Source of the DNA: Castor canadensis
Lineage: Eukaryota > Chordata > Mammalia > Rodentia > Castoridae
Assembly: GCF_047511655.1 (NCBI RefSeq)
Contig: NC_133387.1
Coordinates: 18,098,353-18,162,352 of the forward strand
Direction of reading: 5' to 3'
Length of the DNA stretch: 64,000 nt
Shown piece after piece: positions 37,640-50,880 of this stretch; the first letter of the stretch is position 1, and every line of letters starts with the position of its first letter. The position numbers and the translations under genes are program-made. Under the pieces are notes generated by a model. The model ran no database searches, was not told where the DNA came from, and worked only from the letters and a program-made list of their open reading frames with translations.

Positions 37640-37850
37640 GTAATTGTCAAAGTCTTAGAGTTAAACCTGAAAATGATGCCTATCTCTGCTATTTTCTGGC
37701 TGTGTGAACTTAAAATATTTGAAACCCTTTCCATATCTAAAATATCTAATAGTCAAGGAAAACAAAATGTACCATTCACAATTTTTATGTGAATATGATA
37801 CACTATATGCCTAGTAGGTGCACATTAAGTAGTTGCTACATTAAGTTTAT
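37640..37850 (+). mobile_element. Probable MIR SINE
   Basis: CTATCTCTGCTATTTTCTGG and CTGTGTGAACTTAAAATATT match the MIR core order. The end GCCTAGTAGGTGCACATTAA resembles the MIR 3' end (CATAGTAGGCGCTCAATAAA-like). Confidence 0.5.
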
Positions 37851-39919
37851 TTTAATTTCACAGGTGGGTCTAACAAACAAGTGGAGCATTAAAAAAGAAA
37901 GAGAAAGGAACAAAGCATGCACTCTTTATTTCTCCCAAAACACAAGAAGTAATTTGAATAATTTTTGTTTCATGAGTCAGTTCTATGTCACTTCTTTTTA
38001 TTTGCTTCCATTCATCTTAAGAATGCCAGAAATCCCACTAACATTTTATAGTGTCCAGGTTCCAACAATGAAATGCTGTCATCAATCTAAACTTCAATCT
38101 AAAAATTAGTAACTAATTCTCTTTGTAACCAGAAAGTCAGAAGGTCACAGACAAATGAACCTCTAATTTAAATTATCACTATAGATCCTTAAAAGAATAT
38201 CTGGTGATCTTAAATTTATATTTGAGCTCAAAGTTGTAGTATAGTTTGGAGAATATTTCTTAAGGAATAAAGGAAAAAAGTTTGCCTTTCACAAATTTAG
38301 AACAAGTCCTGAAATGAATAGATTTCTTGTTGACAAATATAAAAATACCAAATTTTCACTATATGTCAAAATTTTGAATGTGCAGAGAATGGTCTATGAA
38401 TATGGATAGAATTAATTTGTGACTTACATCTGACATAACATTCTAGGTGCTGCTTTCAAGGAAAGAACCAGTTTTAAAATTTCATTTTAGCGGTTTCACT
38501 AATTGAAAAGAAAATACCTTGTGACCCAAAGAACATTCATTTAGCCAAATATCAATTTTCATGAGAGGTTTGCTGCTCATGCCTTTTCTTTCTTACTCAT
38601 GAATATTTATCTTGACAATTCCAATTTCTTAATCCAAGTCTTCATCTTCTATATTTTTATTCCCTTTTTTCTTCTTCCACCCTACCTGCACTGAGACTTG
38701 CCATAGATCACCTGAGAACCACCATAAAAGAGCCATTTCTGTAATGTTACCCTTCTGTTGTGACTGGAGAAAAGTCAGAAACTTAATTTAAATTATAATA
38801 TGGTGACTATAAAACATTATCTGGAAATATTATTCCATGAGCAACACAGCATCATCATCATGGAATACAGGAGTCAAATTAGAGCTGATTGCCAATAGCA
38901 ATACAAGGAATAAAGACTTACTGTATTAACAATTCATTGGGAACAAAAATGGCCCTTCACAACTTGCTGAAAAGGCCCTCTCCAGAGTGCCAAAGTTAAT
39001 TATCACCATAGCGTTGGATAGAGGTCTATGCATCCTTCTGTGAGTCTTCACTCTGATTCAGCCATGACTAGTGCAAAGGAAATACTTAGCCAAAGTGTTC
39101 CAAGGACAGATTCATTTGTGGACCTTCTCTTAGTCCCTGCTCTTCATGATAAAACATTCTCAGCTCTGTGTCTGTGTTTAGGAATGTAACCTGTGAGCAG
39201 ACTGCCTCTGGCTTTTCCTTTGGTTGCTTTCAAAGTGCATTGTAAAGCTAAAAGTTGACAGCTTGACCTGCTTTGCTCAATGATTTTTCTTTCTGGTATT
39301 GTTATTAACATAACAAATGTGCACAAAGATGACCTCTTTAAACAAGGTCTAAACTAGTAAACTGCAGAGGAATAGCCCTGTTTAAGGTGGGAAGAAGAAG
39401 AAGCAAGACTAGTGAAATACCAAAAACAAGCATTACAGGGGGCAGAGATGGTGGGAAGATTCTTCATTATGTTTGGCACAATGTCCAGTACATCCTAGCA
39501 TTTCCAAACTGTACTTCAAAATAAAGGCTTGGGAGTCACTGAAATATAACTAGATCTTTTATCTTTAATATGATCTGTGCATTTCTTCTCCCACAATCCC
39601 TTGAGCAGTTACTTTTCAAGATTCAATGGATTTATATAACCAAACAATATTTTCCTATGTTGAGGTTAAATGAAATGGAAAATTATCTATGAATGACTTT
39701 CAATACAATACACAATGATAGAAAAGCCAAAGAAGAGAAAATCATTGAAATATAGCTTTGGTCACATGCATTGTAATTCATGAGGTTAGGATGAATAACA
39801 AAACATAAAAAGTGGACAGATAGACATTTCTTTTGTAACTTGAGGGTAAATCAATGTGGAAGAAAGAAGTGATGTAAAGTAAACATTGGTTAAGGGAAGC
39901 CTTTAAAATTATTTGGTTT
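37851..39919. other. Intronic sequence, nothing recognised
   Basis: AT-rich, with no recognised repeat or gene. Short frames only. Confidence 0.5.
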
Positions 39920-39990
39920 GGAGCTGGGGATGTATCTCAGTGATAGAATATTTGCCTACCATGTTCAAGATTTGATCCCAGTATTGGAAA
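39920..39990 (+). mobile_element. ID element, diverged
   Basis: GGAGCTGGGGATGTATCTCA is followed by GTGATAGAATATTTGCCTAC and GATTTGATCCCAGTATTGG, the full order of an ID element. Several CpG-type changes indicate age. Confidence 0.8.
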
Positions 39991-40873
39991 TGAATAGATC
40001 AATAAAATAAAATTAGAAATATATATTTTAGTTTTTAAAATAAGGTTGAATCATGAAAGAAGTAGAAGACAACAAAATACTGGTGAGTCAAAGTCTGGAG
40101 ATAAAATAAGAGTGATTGTCACTGGCTAGGACAAAGTCAAAGAGAATGGAATCTGGAGGATATGGAGAGAAGTCCCTGGAATAAACCCTGCATATAGAAG
40201 GAAATGGGTTAAGGATGAGAGTAGATGCCATGGGTTTGAGAGATCTAAAGGAACATGGAGTCTAAGAAACCCTTCCTGAATGCTATCCATTGAAGATGGG
40301 GAGGGTACAGTAAGCAGAGGACTTAGAAATGGAAGCTGGGATCTCCATGGTTCAGAAGGCCAGTTAAAGTCAAAACCTAATCACGTAACATTTTGAGCCA
40401 AACTGGTAGCAAGAGCCAGGGATCTTTCACTGTATTTCAACTAATCACCCATCTTTGGTGCTGAGTTTGTCTTCCTCTCCCTAGTCCAAGTTAGGACTTG
40501 ACCTTCCAGCTGTGATTTATATGGGACTCTGCAGTAATATTGAACACTCAAAACTCCATCCAGGCATGTAAGCCCACTCTGGAATTTTGGTAAGTTTTTG
40601 AAACTCTTCGAGAATTAGTTTTCTCATTGTTTATGTTGGGAGGACATCTGCTGAATTTTAAGAATTTTAAAGGAGATAATGCTCACAACAGGGATTTATC
40701 CCAGTTGAGCCTTCATTTCCTTTATTGAGAGACTTAAAACTAAAAAACCAGCTCTGGCTAGGTCAAGGGTAGAAGCAGAAAGAGATTTATTTTCATAATT
40801 TTCAAAGTTGTGAACTAAGCAGTAGGTCTGTTTGATATGTTGTTCTAATACTTTCTTTTATTTAGAAAGTATA

Positions 40874-40962
40874 TTGGCTGGAAATGTAGCTTAGTGGTAG
40901 CACACTCGCCTAGCATGCATTAAGGCTCTGGGTTCAAACCCCCAGTGTGGCAAGAAAAAAAA
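40874..40962 (+). mobile_element. ID element with well-kept pol III boxes
   Basis: The tRNA-derived body starts at 40874. Box A is the region TAGCTTAGTGGT (40887-40898); box B is GGTTCAAACCC (40931-40941), differing from consensus by one CpG-decay-type change. A short A tail ends at 40962. It is the least decayed ID copy in the window by eye. Confidence 0.88.
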
Positions 40963-41784
40963 GCTTACTCTTGAGTTTTTTAAGCTTGGCTGATTACATA
41001 ACTTTGCTATACTTATTCCATTCTATAACTGGTTTCATGAAGTCTCAAACTCTCATATTTAAATTATCACCATTTATTACTTGACTTTCTGCAAGTTTAT
41101 AATAGATAAACTGGCTAATAATTGTTTCTTGTTCAGTAACATTATCCAGAAATGGATCCTACCTGTCAGATATCAACAGCACACTGTCTGTGCAGTTTAC
41201 TTATTCTGTTTGTAGAGCAAAATGTGTCATATATGACTTCTGTTTAACTATTAGCATGTTTTTGAGGGATGACTAATAGCAAGCAGCAGTATTTAGTATG
41301 ACTCAAATGATTCCCATGTTTAGACTACATGATGAAAAGTAAATGATCAGGTAAAAGTAGGGGGGCATGAGTTGTGAACAGTGTTCACAGCCCAGTTTAG
41401 TGACCAAGTTCAATAAATCTACCATGTGAAATCAGTCTCAGTCTCAAAGTATCAGATTATCTAAGTGAGAGTTTTCCTATAATTTTAGGGCGTGATACTG
41501 CCTGATAAAAGCAGTTGAATGAATCTGAGGCCGCCTGCCTGCTGCCCTTAGTTTTGTGTAAACTCTGCTTGGCTGTCTTAACTGAATAGTGGCACTATCT
41601 GATAGAGGTTTTTATTTTGCATCTGTTTTATCTTAAAAATAAAATGTTTAGCTATGCAGCACCATGTCTTCTTCAGGAATTCAAGTAGATTGACAGCAGA
41701 CACATTGTCCCCCACACCACCTCTTCCTTTCTCACAGGGATCTGTTTGTTTTAAAACAGCAGTGTTGGTCTAAATTCAGGGGAA

Positions 41785-41900
41785 GAGCATGGGCTTGTGA
41801 TGGTAGAACATCTGCATTCTCAGTCCAGAGATGCTGTTTAACCTCTCTGCATTTGATTTCTGTCCTCTGGGGCAGGGAAGACACTAACATCTTTTTCTGC
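41785..41900 (+). mobile_element. Probable MIR SINE
   Basis: Begins with the typical AGAGCATGGGCTTGTGATGG and continues with TGTTTAACCTCTCTGCATTT, as expected for a MIR 5' half. Confidence 0.5.
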
Positions 41901-41935
41901 TCTATAAGAGTTCCAGGATTATAGCTTTTTTCATT

Positions 41936-42084
41936 TGTTTTGTTTCTTTGAGGAAAGGTCTCACAATGGAGCCCAGTGTGGCCTGAAACTCCCTATATAT
42001 CCTGGGATGGCCTTGAACTCATGATCTTCCTGCCCGGATCTCCCAAATGCTGGGATTATAGCCACACAACACAATGTCTGGGTG
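41936..42084 (-). mobile_element. B1-like SINE
   Basis: On the plus strand AGGTCTCACAATGGAGCCCA, GGCCTTGAACTCATGATCTT, CAAATGCTGGGATTATAGCC and ACAATGTCTGGGTGA give the complement of a B1 monomer from A tail to 5' end. Confidence 0.85.
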
Positions 42085-42188
42085 AGGATTTTAGTTCTCT
42101 TGGGACCCCTTATGATGCTGGATGTCCTTCATCTTTCCCTGAAATCTGCATTTTCCTAAACACTGTGCTCTATATTTGCAGTATAATG

Positions 42189-42191
<3 letters not shown>

Positions 42192-42232
<41 letters not shown>
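42192..42232. repeat. (CT)n microsatellite
   Basis: About 20 uninterrupted TC units, ending in CTTTCCC. The chance open frame 41976-42278 crosses both this repeat and the SINE and is not a gene. Confidence 0.95.
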
Positions 42233-42233
<1 letters not shown>

Positions 42234-42238
<5 letters not shown>

Positions 42239-45200
42239 TCTCTTGTCTATACTACTTGGGTCTCTGTGGGCTGCCTGAAGGGGCTTCTGCTTTGTGCCAG
42301 CTGGTTTTCTTTGTCATGATCTCTGTTCCCCCCACATCCAATATCCTGGTACTTCTCAGCTTCCTTCTGTGACCATTCATCCATGCAAGCTTGAAAATTA
42401 GATTCAAATTGCTATCTGTATCTTCATTTCACTCTCAATATTGAAAACATACAAGCATGAACTAATTCTCCCAATCGAGCTCCGCATTTACCTACCAACT
42501 CATTAAAACAAGGTTCAGCACTGGAGAAGGAGATCATATATTAGAGGAGGAAAGCAATTTAGTTGGCAAGATCATCTGTGTATTCTCTCAAATGTCACAA
42601 TGAAGGCTTGTCCTTGAGGTAAGGGTGTTTTCTCACACAGTCTGGTCTCTCTGCTGTCTTGATTCAGCAATTAATTGACACCTCTGCACCAGTGATTTCA
42701 TCTTGGGCTTATTTAGTGGACAGACTAGAAATAGTCACCCAATGACTTGCGTCCTCTTTTACAGCATCATGATAATCACCGCCTAAGTAGCTCTGTGAGG
42801 AGGGAGAGAAATGATGGAAAGTCTCCTAGCAAAACTGCATGTGACATATGCAATAATTTGTAAAGGGAAAGGGAGGATATTTTGAAAATTTCTACTGGAA
42901 TCTTGAAATCTAAACAAAATCTCGACTATTAGACAGAAATATATTGGCTTGTACATTATGTTTTGTATTATTGCGCAGAATTCCGTGCCAATGTTTACCT
43001 GCATTAAGTCTGCACAAAAATGGTATTTTTTCTCTTTAATTAAATCATATGAGATTTATTTATGATATGATTTTACTTTGCTTATAAACTCCCCCTCTGC
43101 CTTTGGACACTAGACACTAAAAATGATTGCAAATTTCTTCTTCTTTCTTTCTTTTTAAAATTTCTATAAATTTGATCATTAGCCAATATTTTATACAGTT
43201 GCTGTTTTTGATAAGAAACTTTCAAATAGCAATTGATGATTATGTCCCTATAGCTGCTAACAAAAATGAGAACTTTTATTACAAAAACCTTTGCAAATCA
43301 AATAAATAACATTTTCTGTTTAAAGTTTTAGATATTATGTTCTTGATTTGTGAAGTTTTGTATTTTTCATGTCATCGGCTGTTTGTTCTACTCACACACT
43401 TTGAAAATTGATCGGTGTATGCTGAAGATGTCGTTATGAAGTTAACACAGAATTTACCTATGAAGTTAAAGAATGAGAATAAACTTTCTCCATAATGAAA
43501 TACCACAATTAGATACAACTACATGATTTATTAAGCTTAAGGATAAGAGAAAGGTGCTGTTAAAGTGGAATCATAAGCCAGAAGTAAGCAGTTGTGCTCA
43601 TACTTTTAAATATACTCATTGTCTCTTTACAGAGGATATTTGGGCATGTGTTGTATTTGTTGATATTTAATTTTATGGTGTCAAAAAGACTTTTTCCATC
43701 ACAAAGAGCTAATTTCTTTTAACAACTTCACATACTTTATCCTAAAAACTAATGTGGAATATATTTAGAATAAGGCATGAAGAATCTAATATTGATTTTT
43801 TCCATATTGTTTACAAATTACCTCAGTAATATTTATTGCATAATTTATGCTTTGTTCACAAATTTGAAAGCTATTTCTATCATCTTATAAATATTTCTAT
43901 AGACTTGGGCTTATTTCTGGGTCCAATTGGAAAGGGAAGGCTTTATTCAGCTAGTCTTACATTGGTAATACTATTTTTACTGTAAAATTATGACATATTT
44001 AAAAGTTCTAATTATAAGTATCACTTGTTAATGTTCTGTTTTTAACTTTCTTCATATTTCCATGTTATTTTATGTAAACTCTGCAACATTCTGTGAATTC
44101 TTTTATCTTTAAAGAATTTTTATTCAAGTATTATAATTTAATATAGGAAAAGTTAATACCTTTGTAGTCTTCAGTATTAACATCAAGATATGTTTTACAT
44201 TCATTCAAGTTTTCTCTTTTGTCTCTATGTGATGCCTTATAGTTTTATTCATATATATATGCAGATATACAGTATATATATATATATACCCATTTTGTAT
44301 ACATAAAATAAAATTTTTATAGATCTGTGTCTGTGTATATGCATTCATTTATATCTTGCTAAGATTGACCTTATTTATTTAAGCTTCACAATGAATTCAA
44401 TTTTCTTACTGAATTTCTAATTCTGATTGATGCATAGGTATATAATTCATATAGACTATAGGGGATACATTAATAAAATAAAATTTTAATGTTATGATTG
44501 GCCATGTCTATATAATATGTATAGGATATTAACATGCAAAGCTATTATTTTATGTATGAACACTTTTGTTGCATAAATACTATATTAAGCAAAAATTATA
44601 CTTACATAAGTTTATGTTCAAATAAAGTTTATCTTACTCTATGGTCTTTTCACTTCTGGTAAAAGATTGTTGCAGTACCTTGGTGTTTATTCTTTTGCTT
44701 TCAAATTTATCCTGTATAGAACTAAAAGTTTTCCAAAATAAAGAATATAGACCATCTGAATACCCTTCTCTATTAAACTGACTCATTCTAAATTCAACTG
44801 AGATCATGAAAAATAGGTCACTCTCACATAAGTTAGTCTTTATCACTTTAAGATACTTTTGAATTAAAAATGCATATCTAAAATATTTAACATATTTTCT
44901 TTAATCACATACAATCATGAAAAATAATCTAACAGACAATTCTTACAGTGAAGACAAAAATTCTAAATGTGTTTTTTGTTACAAGGCACTATAAGAAGTG
45001 GATATTGTATAGCCAAATAAATACCTCTATTAAAGAATTGGTGTGTTTTATGGAGTGCAGTTCAGTGAAGAGAAAATTGACATGGAAATAATATTAAGGC
45101 AAGAATTTAATATTGGTGATTATGTTTCAATGCATAAATTCTAACATAACAAGTTATGTTAAAGATAATTTTTGTGAAGAATAACCACTAAATTTCAGTA

Positions 45201-46038
45201 AACATGGATGTAAAATACATTACTGACTTTTCTGAATCACTATTGATGTTTGAGCTCTGACACTTTTGACTATAAAAATGACAGCTTTATTTTTACTTTA
45301 GAATGTCCCTTGATTCTTCCCAAGGTCTGTCATTTTGTGATGTGGAGGTCAGGGATGGGGTTGGATCAGGGAGCAGGTACACTAGTGCCAGAGAGAGCAT
45401 GTGGAATGGCAAGGTCTTGATTTCATCTTTCGCAATTAGTCCTCTGTCTTGACATGGCATTGCAACAATCACTTGAAGGACAGTAACCTTTAAACAAAAC
45501 AGTGGAAATAGTCCACCAATTGTGGGTTTTTTTTAAGTATTGTATATATGAGCTACTTGAGTGGAATTTTTCACTTTTCAGTTAGTCTACCTCTATTTGG
45601 ACTGAATTTGTGAGTACTTTCTTCTTTAAAAATAAAAATTAGTTATGTAAAACATTTGGATCTGTATTTTTCCCCAGCATACATTTTCTTTTTGGTTTGG
45701 GATTGGCTTCCATGTTGACAGAACTTTTAAATGTGTTCTGTAGCTAATGTATGGGAAATATTTTCTTTGTTGATGATACATGCACCTGCCCTAATCCCAT
45801 GGTCTTCTTGGCTTGGGCATATTTAGTGGCAAGCTGAAAGTCACTGGGCTAGAGGTGGCAGCTTTCCTGTAATTGGCCATCCCCACACTTCTCTGCATGG
45901 CTGACAAGGACCTCTGGCTTCACCTTTAAGGGATTTTACTTGTGCACTGCCTGACACCACTCTCCACAGTCCTCAGGGCACTAGCCCAAGAAGAGCTAAC
46001 ATTATTTGAATATCTAAAAAGAATAGGCCTGACATTAA
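42234..46038. other. AT-rich intronic sequence, nothing recognised
   Basis: About 3.8 kb, very AT-rich, with a TA-rich microsatellite at 44250-44288. No gene, SINE or recognisable LINE. Confidence 0.5.
44250..44288. repeat. (TA)n microsatellite, interrupted
   Basis: TA-rich run interrupted by GCAG and ACAG. Self-complementary and likely length-variable. Confidence 0.8.
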
Positions 46039-46039
46039 G

Positions 46040-46140
46040 AGTATTTGTATCCTCATTTCTACAAATAAGAAAAACTAAGGCACATTAGTTGAGAAAGTTC
46101 TCCAGAGCCAGCTGTTAAGTAGTGGTGGTCAGATGAAGTC
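46040..46140 (-). mobile_element. Possible MIR SINE
   Basis: Plus-strand TATCCTCATTTCTACAAATA, AACTAAGGCACATTAGTTGA and CCAGCTGTTAAGTAGTGGTG resemble the complement of the MIR core (ATGAGGAAACTGAGGC, then AGTGGCAGAGC). Weak but ordered. Confidence 0.45.
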
Positions 46141-46338
46141 AAAGGAAGTCATTTCATAGCTTTCTTCTGGATTCTGCAAACTTCTCACCTGCTGGAGCAG
46201 GGGCAGGTTTATATCTTCTCTCTCTCTCCCCACCCTCTACTCTATAAAGAATAATTCACTTCTATATATGAACATCACGCAAGAATTGGGCTTAGTATAA
46301 GTTCATCAATATCTATTGTGATTGTGATTGTGTGATTA

Positions 46339-46575
46339 TGATGGTTAATTTTATGTATCAATTTGCCTAGGTCATAATATCCAGTTACTTAACCAAATAG
46401 GAACCCAGGTGTTTCTATGAAGGTATTTCATAGGTATAGTTATCATCTGCAATCATTGGAATTTTTCCTGGAGAAGAATTTTTACCTCAAGAATGCAGTG
46501 TGAACTCCTGCTTGAGTTTCTAGCCTGCTGGCCTGTCCTACAGATTTCAGACTTGCTCGTCCCATAACTGTAAGA
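46339..46575 (+). repeat. Possible ancient LTR remnant
   Basis: Opens TGATGGTTAATTTTATGTAT, followed by phrases near GGTGTTTCTATGAAGGTATT and GCCTGCTGGCCTGTCC, typical of an old mammalian repeat that I believe is an ERVL-class LTR. Family not assigned. No internal retroviral sequence is present. Confidence 0.4.
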
Positions 46576-46950
46576 TCCACCTCCTTAAAACTAACCTAGA
46601 TAGTAGATAGTGTCAATCCCTTTTATTCACAGTAATTGTGTTCTGTAAAATCAATATGAACACTGAACTTGAAAATACTTAAACTATTTCTCAAGGAGAA
46701 ATGAAGGGTTAGGTCCAGAAAAGTCTGGAAGTTCGAAAAACAGAACATTGTGATATATTAAGCCATTTGCTCTACAAAGGCTGTGGCTTCTCTTCCTCCT
46801 GATAAGTTGAATCAATGTGATTTGGAATAGCAGGTAAATCTTCATGGTCAGCTTGTCTATGGTCTATGGTTTATCTCTTTTAAACTAAAGTTAATAAAAA
46901 TGTCCGAACATGACAACCTAGAACAATCGTCTCTTGTTGTTATTGTTGCT

Positions 46951-47055
46951 GTTTTGAGACAGGGTCTCACTATACAGCTCAAGCTGTCATAAGCTCACAA
47001 TCTTCCTGGTTCAGTCTCCTCAAGTGCTGCTGCTATCATGCACTACCTGATTAGT
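46951..47055 (-). mobile_element. B1-like SINE
   Basis: GTTTTGAGACAGGGTCTCAC, then CATAAGCTCACAATCTTCCT, then a CACTACCTGATT end: the complement of a B1 monomer, moderately diverged. Confidence 0.75.
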
Positions 47056-47440
47056 TGCCTTTTAAAAACTCATTAACAGGATCTGATTTCAAATTAACCT
47101 GACATGCTTACATTTCCAAAAGGCTATTGTGACTTCGTAGCAAAGTAATACATTATCTAAAAACTTATTTATAATGTATTCATTTAAAGTTTATTGAACA
47201 CTTACTATATAGCAGATATTGGGTGTGGATACATGCTACATTCATGTTGCTAACAACCTCATGGGAAAGAGGGGCAAAAAAAATTTGGAAAGCGGTAAAA
47301 ATAATTATAACTTGCCCCCAAATAGGAAAATGCAACATATTAATCGCATAAGGATTGCTCCTACACTGGATCAAAGTTCTCTGAGGTGCAAATCAGAAAC
47401 TAAAGTCTGAAGTACACGCAGCAGGAAGTCATCAAGAAAA

Positions 47441-47756
47441 GCCTTACTGTGCAGTGGCTCACACCTACAATACTGTTACCTGTAATCCTGTTGATGGGAA
47501 GACATCAGCTTGAGGCCAGCCCAGGCAAAAAGTTCATGAGACCCTAATCTCAACCAATGCCTGTGCCTATCATTCCAGCTACATGGGGAAACATAAATAG
47601 GAATATCTTAATCCAGGCCAACTTGGCCTCAACCTATCTCAAAAATAAATGGCTCAAAAAGGCTCAAGTGGTAGAGTGCCTGCTTAGTAAGCATGAAGCC
47701 CTGAGTTCAAACTTCAGTATTGCAAAAAAAAAAAAGAAAGAAAGAAAAAGAAAAAG
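47441..47756 (+). mobile_element. Three-part SINE: B1-like, B1-like, ID-like
   Basis: The first B1-like unit runs from about 47441 (TGCAGTGGCTCACACC) to about 47555 (GAGACCCTAATCTC). A second B1-like unit runs to about 47647 (CATTCCAGCTACATGG, CCAACTTGGCCTC, CCTATCTCAAAAAT). An ID-like unit follows (GGCTCAAGTGGTAGAGTGCC, GAGTTCAAACTTCAGTATTG), then a long A-rich tail of AAAG type (47724-47756). Confidence 0.85.
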
Positions 47757-48214
47757 CCTTAAATCTCTAGGAATACAGAACATGGAACACTAACATTTAG
47801 TATAGGCCTGAGAAGAGACTCCCATATAGTAAAAAGGGAGTGTCTCTGAGAAAGGCCTGTGGCATAAAAGGTAAATATTAACAAGGATGTTATGATCCTG
47901 AAACTAATGAAGAAATGGGGATTGGTGTCACAGTTTGCTTCTACAAAACAATGTGTTTCCCAAGTCCCCTCACACAGAATCATTGAAAATTGATAAAGTA
48001 TTTAATTTTATCCAGTAGACATGGAAAAGGATTTCCACCAGGAACAATGAAAGCCAGAAGATTTTTAATCTGTATTAATATCCTCGATAAAGTGCTCCTG
48101 GAGCTCTGGAGGTGACAACACCTCCAGATTTGTAGCTAAAAAAGTTAACCCAAGTCTGACAATGCTTTGAAATGGAGTAGGATGGTACCTGCCTCTAGAG
48201 TTTGTTGTAAAGAT

Positions 48215-49720
48215 TAGACATGTATAAAGCTATAATAATGAAGACGATGTGGATTTGGCAAAACAAAAGACAAACAAATCAATGGAACAGATTAGAGATG
48301 CTAGAAAACAGACTCACAATAAATACAGCCAACCAATCTTTGACAAAGCAAAGGCAACACAATGAAGTAAAGGCAGTCTTCAACAAATGGAAATGGAACT
48401 GCAAATCCACATGAAAAACATGTATTTAGCTACAGAAATCTCACAAAAATTAATTCAGAATGGTCAGAGACTAATACATAAAATTTTAAAAAGTCAAACT
48501 CCTAGAAGAGTACATAGAAAATCTAGATGATGTTGATTACGGTGTTACGTTTTTGATATAACACCAAAGGCATAATCCATGAAAGAGATAACTGATAAGC
48601 TGGACATCATTAAAATTAAAAATTCTCCGTGACAGACAATGTCAAGAGAATGAGAATCAAACCACACATTAGAAGAAATTTTGGTAAATGACTTATATGC
48701 AATATTTAAGAAACTTAAAATTCAACAATAAGAAAACAAATGATTAAGAACTGGACCAAAGATCTTAATAGACATGTTTCAAAGAAAATATACAGATAGA
48801 AAATTAATGTATGGAAAGATGGCCCATATCATATCATCCAAACTAAAACAGTAATGAGCACCACTCCATACCTGTTGGAAGTGTCAAAATCTGGAATATT
48901 GACAACACCAAATGCTATGAAAGATGTAGAGCCACAGGTACTAGTATTCATTTCTGGTGGGAATGAGAAGTGGTAGAACCACACTGAATGATAGATTGTT
49001 GGTGTCTTACAAAAATAAGCATATTCTTACCATGTAATCTAGCAATCTAATTTCTCATTATTTACCTAAATGAGTTGAAAACTTATGTCCATAAAAAGCT
49101 TAAACATGAATGTGTCATTTGTAGCAGCTTTATCCATAATTACAAAAATAGAGAAACCAAGATGTCTTTCAATAGGTGAATGGATAAATAAACTTTGGTA
49201 CATTCAGATAATGAAAAAAGAAATGAGCTATCAAGCCATAAAAAGACATGGTCAAACCCCAAATGCATATTCCCAAGTAAAATAAATGAATATAAAAGGC
49301 TTCATACTGTAGGTTTTCAACTATACGGCATTCTAAAAAGAAAAATAATGGAGACAGTAAAATGGTCAGTTTGCCAATGTTTGGTGCAGGATGAAAATGT
49401 GAAGCACAGAGGACATTCACGGCAATGAAAAAAGACTGAATGATAATACAATGATGGACACATAGCATTGATCATTGGTTGTCCAAGCCCACAGAATGTA
49501 CCACACCAAGACTAAATCCTAATGTAAACTGTGGAGTTTGGGTAATTATGGTAAGTCAGTGTAGATGTATCAGTGTCAACAAATGTAATGGGAGACTTTG
49601 GTAAGTGGGGGTGATTATGCATGTATAGGGGTAAAGGGATATAGGGTAGTTTTGTGGCTTCCTACTCATTTTTCTGTGAACAATCTAAAACTGCTCTGAA
49701 AAAATAAACTCTTAAAAATA
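48215..49720 (+). mobile_element. Ancient LINE-1 (L1M-type) 3' half
   Basis: Recognisable ORF2 C-terminal and 3' phrases in sense order: AAACAGACTCACAATAAATA, GAAAGATGGCCCATATCATA, TGGGAATGAGAAGTGG, GTTGAAAACTTATGTCCATA, CTTTCAATAGGTGAATGGAT and GAAATGAGCTATCAAGCCAT. Many frame breaks; non-coding now. A different, much older subfamily than 1-3990. Confidence 0.78.
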
Positions 49721-50379
49721 TGGTCATGATGATGTGGTTGATTATTTGAATACTCTGAGAAAAATGCATAGAAGCAAGAAAGTGCAGTGTATATATTTTC
49801 AACAGTACTTGTAATGCAAAATTTAGTTCAGAACAGGTGAAAAAAGATGACAGAGTCAAAGGGAAGTTGTGGAATGCTTATAAGCCCTACTTAAGAAATT
49901 AAAAAACTTTACCCTCTAATAGAGAATTGACGAAGAGTTCTAAAAAAGGAAGTATCCTGAATAAATATGTATTTTAAGTAGATTTCTGAAGTAGTAGTGA
50001 AAGAAATGAATTTGAAGAGATGCGACACCATCTATGGCAGAGAACATCCCTAGAGATGATAAGGATGGAAAAAGGGCATGCTAGGTTTTACAGTGTGTGA
50101 TTGGACATGGGAGATGAGGGAGAAGGAGATGTAAAGGTGACACATTCCTATCACTAGTGTGAACTCCAAATAGCAGAGGCTCTCAAACTCTTCATAAGAG
50201 GCTAATGAGACCATAGTCGGAATCACTGACCCACATCTTCAGCAATGATCGTGCAAGACAAGATAGACTTTATTCTCATTAAGTAAATTGCTTCTCAATT
50301 AAGCATCTGAATATACATATGTTTGCCTTTATCCTGTGTCATAATGACATAGAAAGAGCCTGTAGAAACTGATGACCTA

Positions 50380-50480
50380 AATTTGAGTCCTAATTCTGTC
50401 ATTAATCATTAATCGTTACCTTGAGTTAGTTACTTAAATATCTTAATCCACATCCCTTCAAATATTAAATAAAAATGAAG
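50380..50480 (+). mobile_element. Possible MIR SINE
   Basis: TTTGAGTCCTAATTCTGTCA and TTAGTTACTTAAATATCTTA fit a MIR core, with an internal short duplication of CATTAAT/CGTTA text. Confidence 0.45.
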
Positions 50481-50639
50481 ATTTATTAAATGGGAAGAGA
50501 GACATGAAGGCATGATGCAAAAACTAAAATATATAGAATTGTAATATTTACATTCACACTGATTTGCCCTTAGCATGTATATAAATACACACATAAAATA
50601 TGATACTGATGTACCATTGGTGATCAAGGGAGTGAGGCC

Positions 50640-50880
50640 TAAAATCAAAATAATAAGGAAGACATCTTGTCTCTGCTACTTCCTAATTTCCTAATTGTGA
50701 CTTTTAACAAAAGATAAAACTCTATATCTTTGCTTTCCTCTTTTATAAAATGAGTAAAGTAATGGTAACAACCTTGTAAGTTTGGTGAGAAAACTGTGAA
50801 ACTGTAAATGTAAAATATGTAGAATATTTCCTTAAACTCAATATGTACTAAGTATTAATTGTTATTATCCATACATAAAT
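50640..50880 (+). mobile_element. Probable MIR SINE
   Basis: TGTCTCTGCTACTTCCTAAT, TTTGCTTTCCTCTTTTATAA, GAGTAAAGTAATGGTAACAA and a final GTACTAAGTATTAATTGTTA follow MIR order from core to 3' end. Confidence 0.6.

Noticed and set aside
46600..46740. Possible DNA-transposon (MER-type) remnant
   Set aside because: A few phrases look familiar (GGAGAAATGAAGGGTTAGGT), but I could not name the family or define the ends.
47175..47240. TTTATTGAACACTTACTATATAG-like phrase, as at 59620-59660 and 28060-28130
   Set aside because: This type of text recurs in several ancient mammalian repeats and is too short and diverged to assign.
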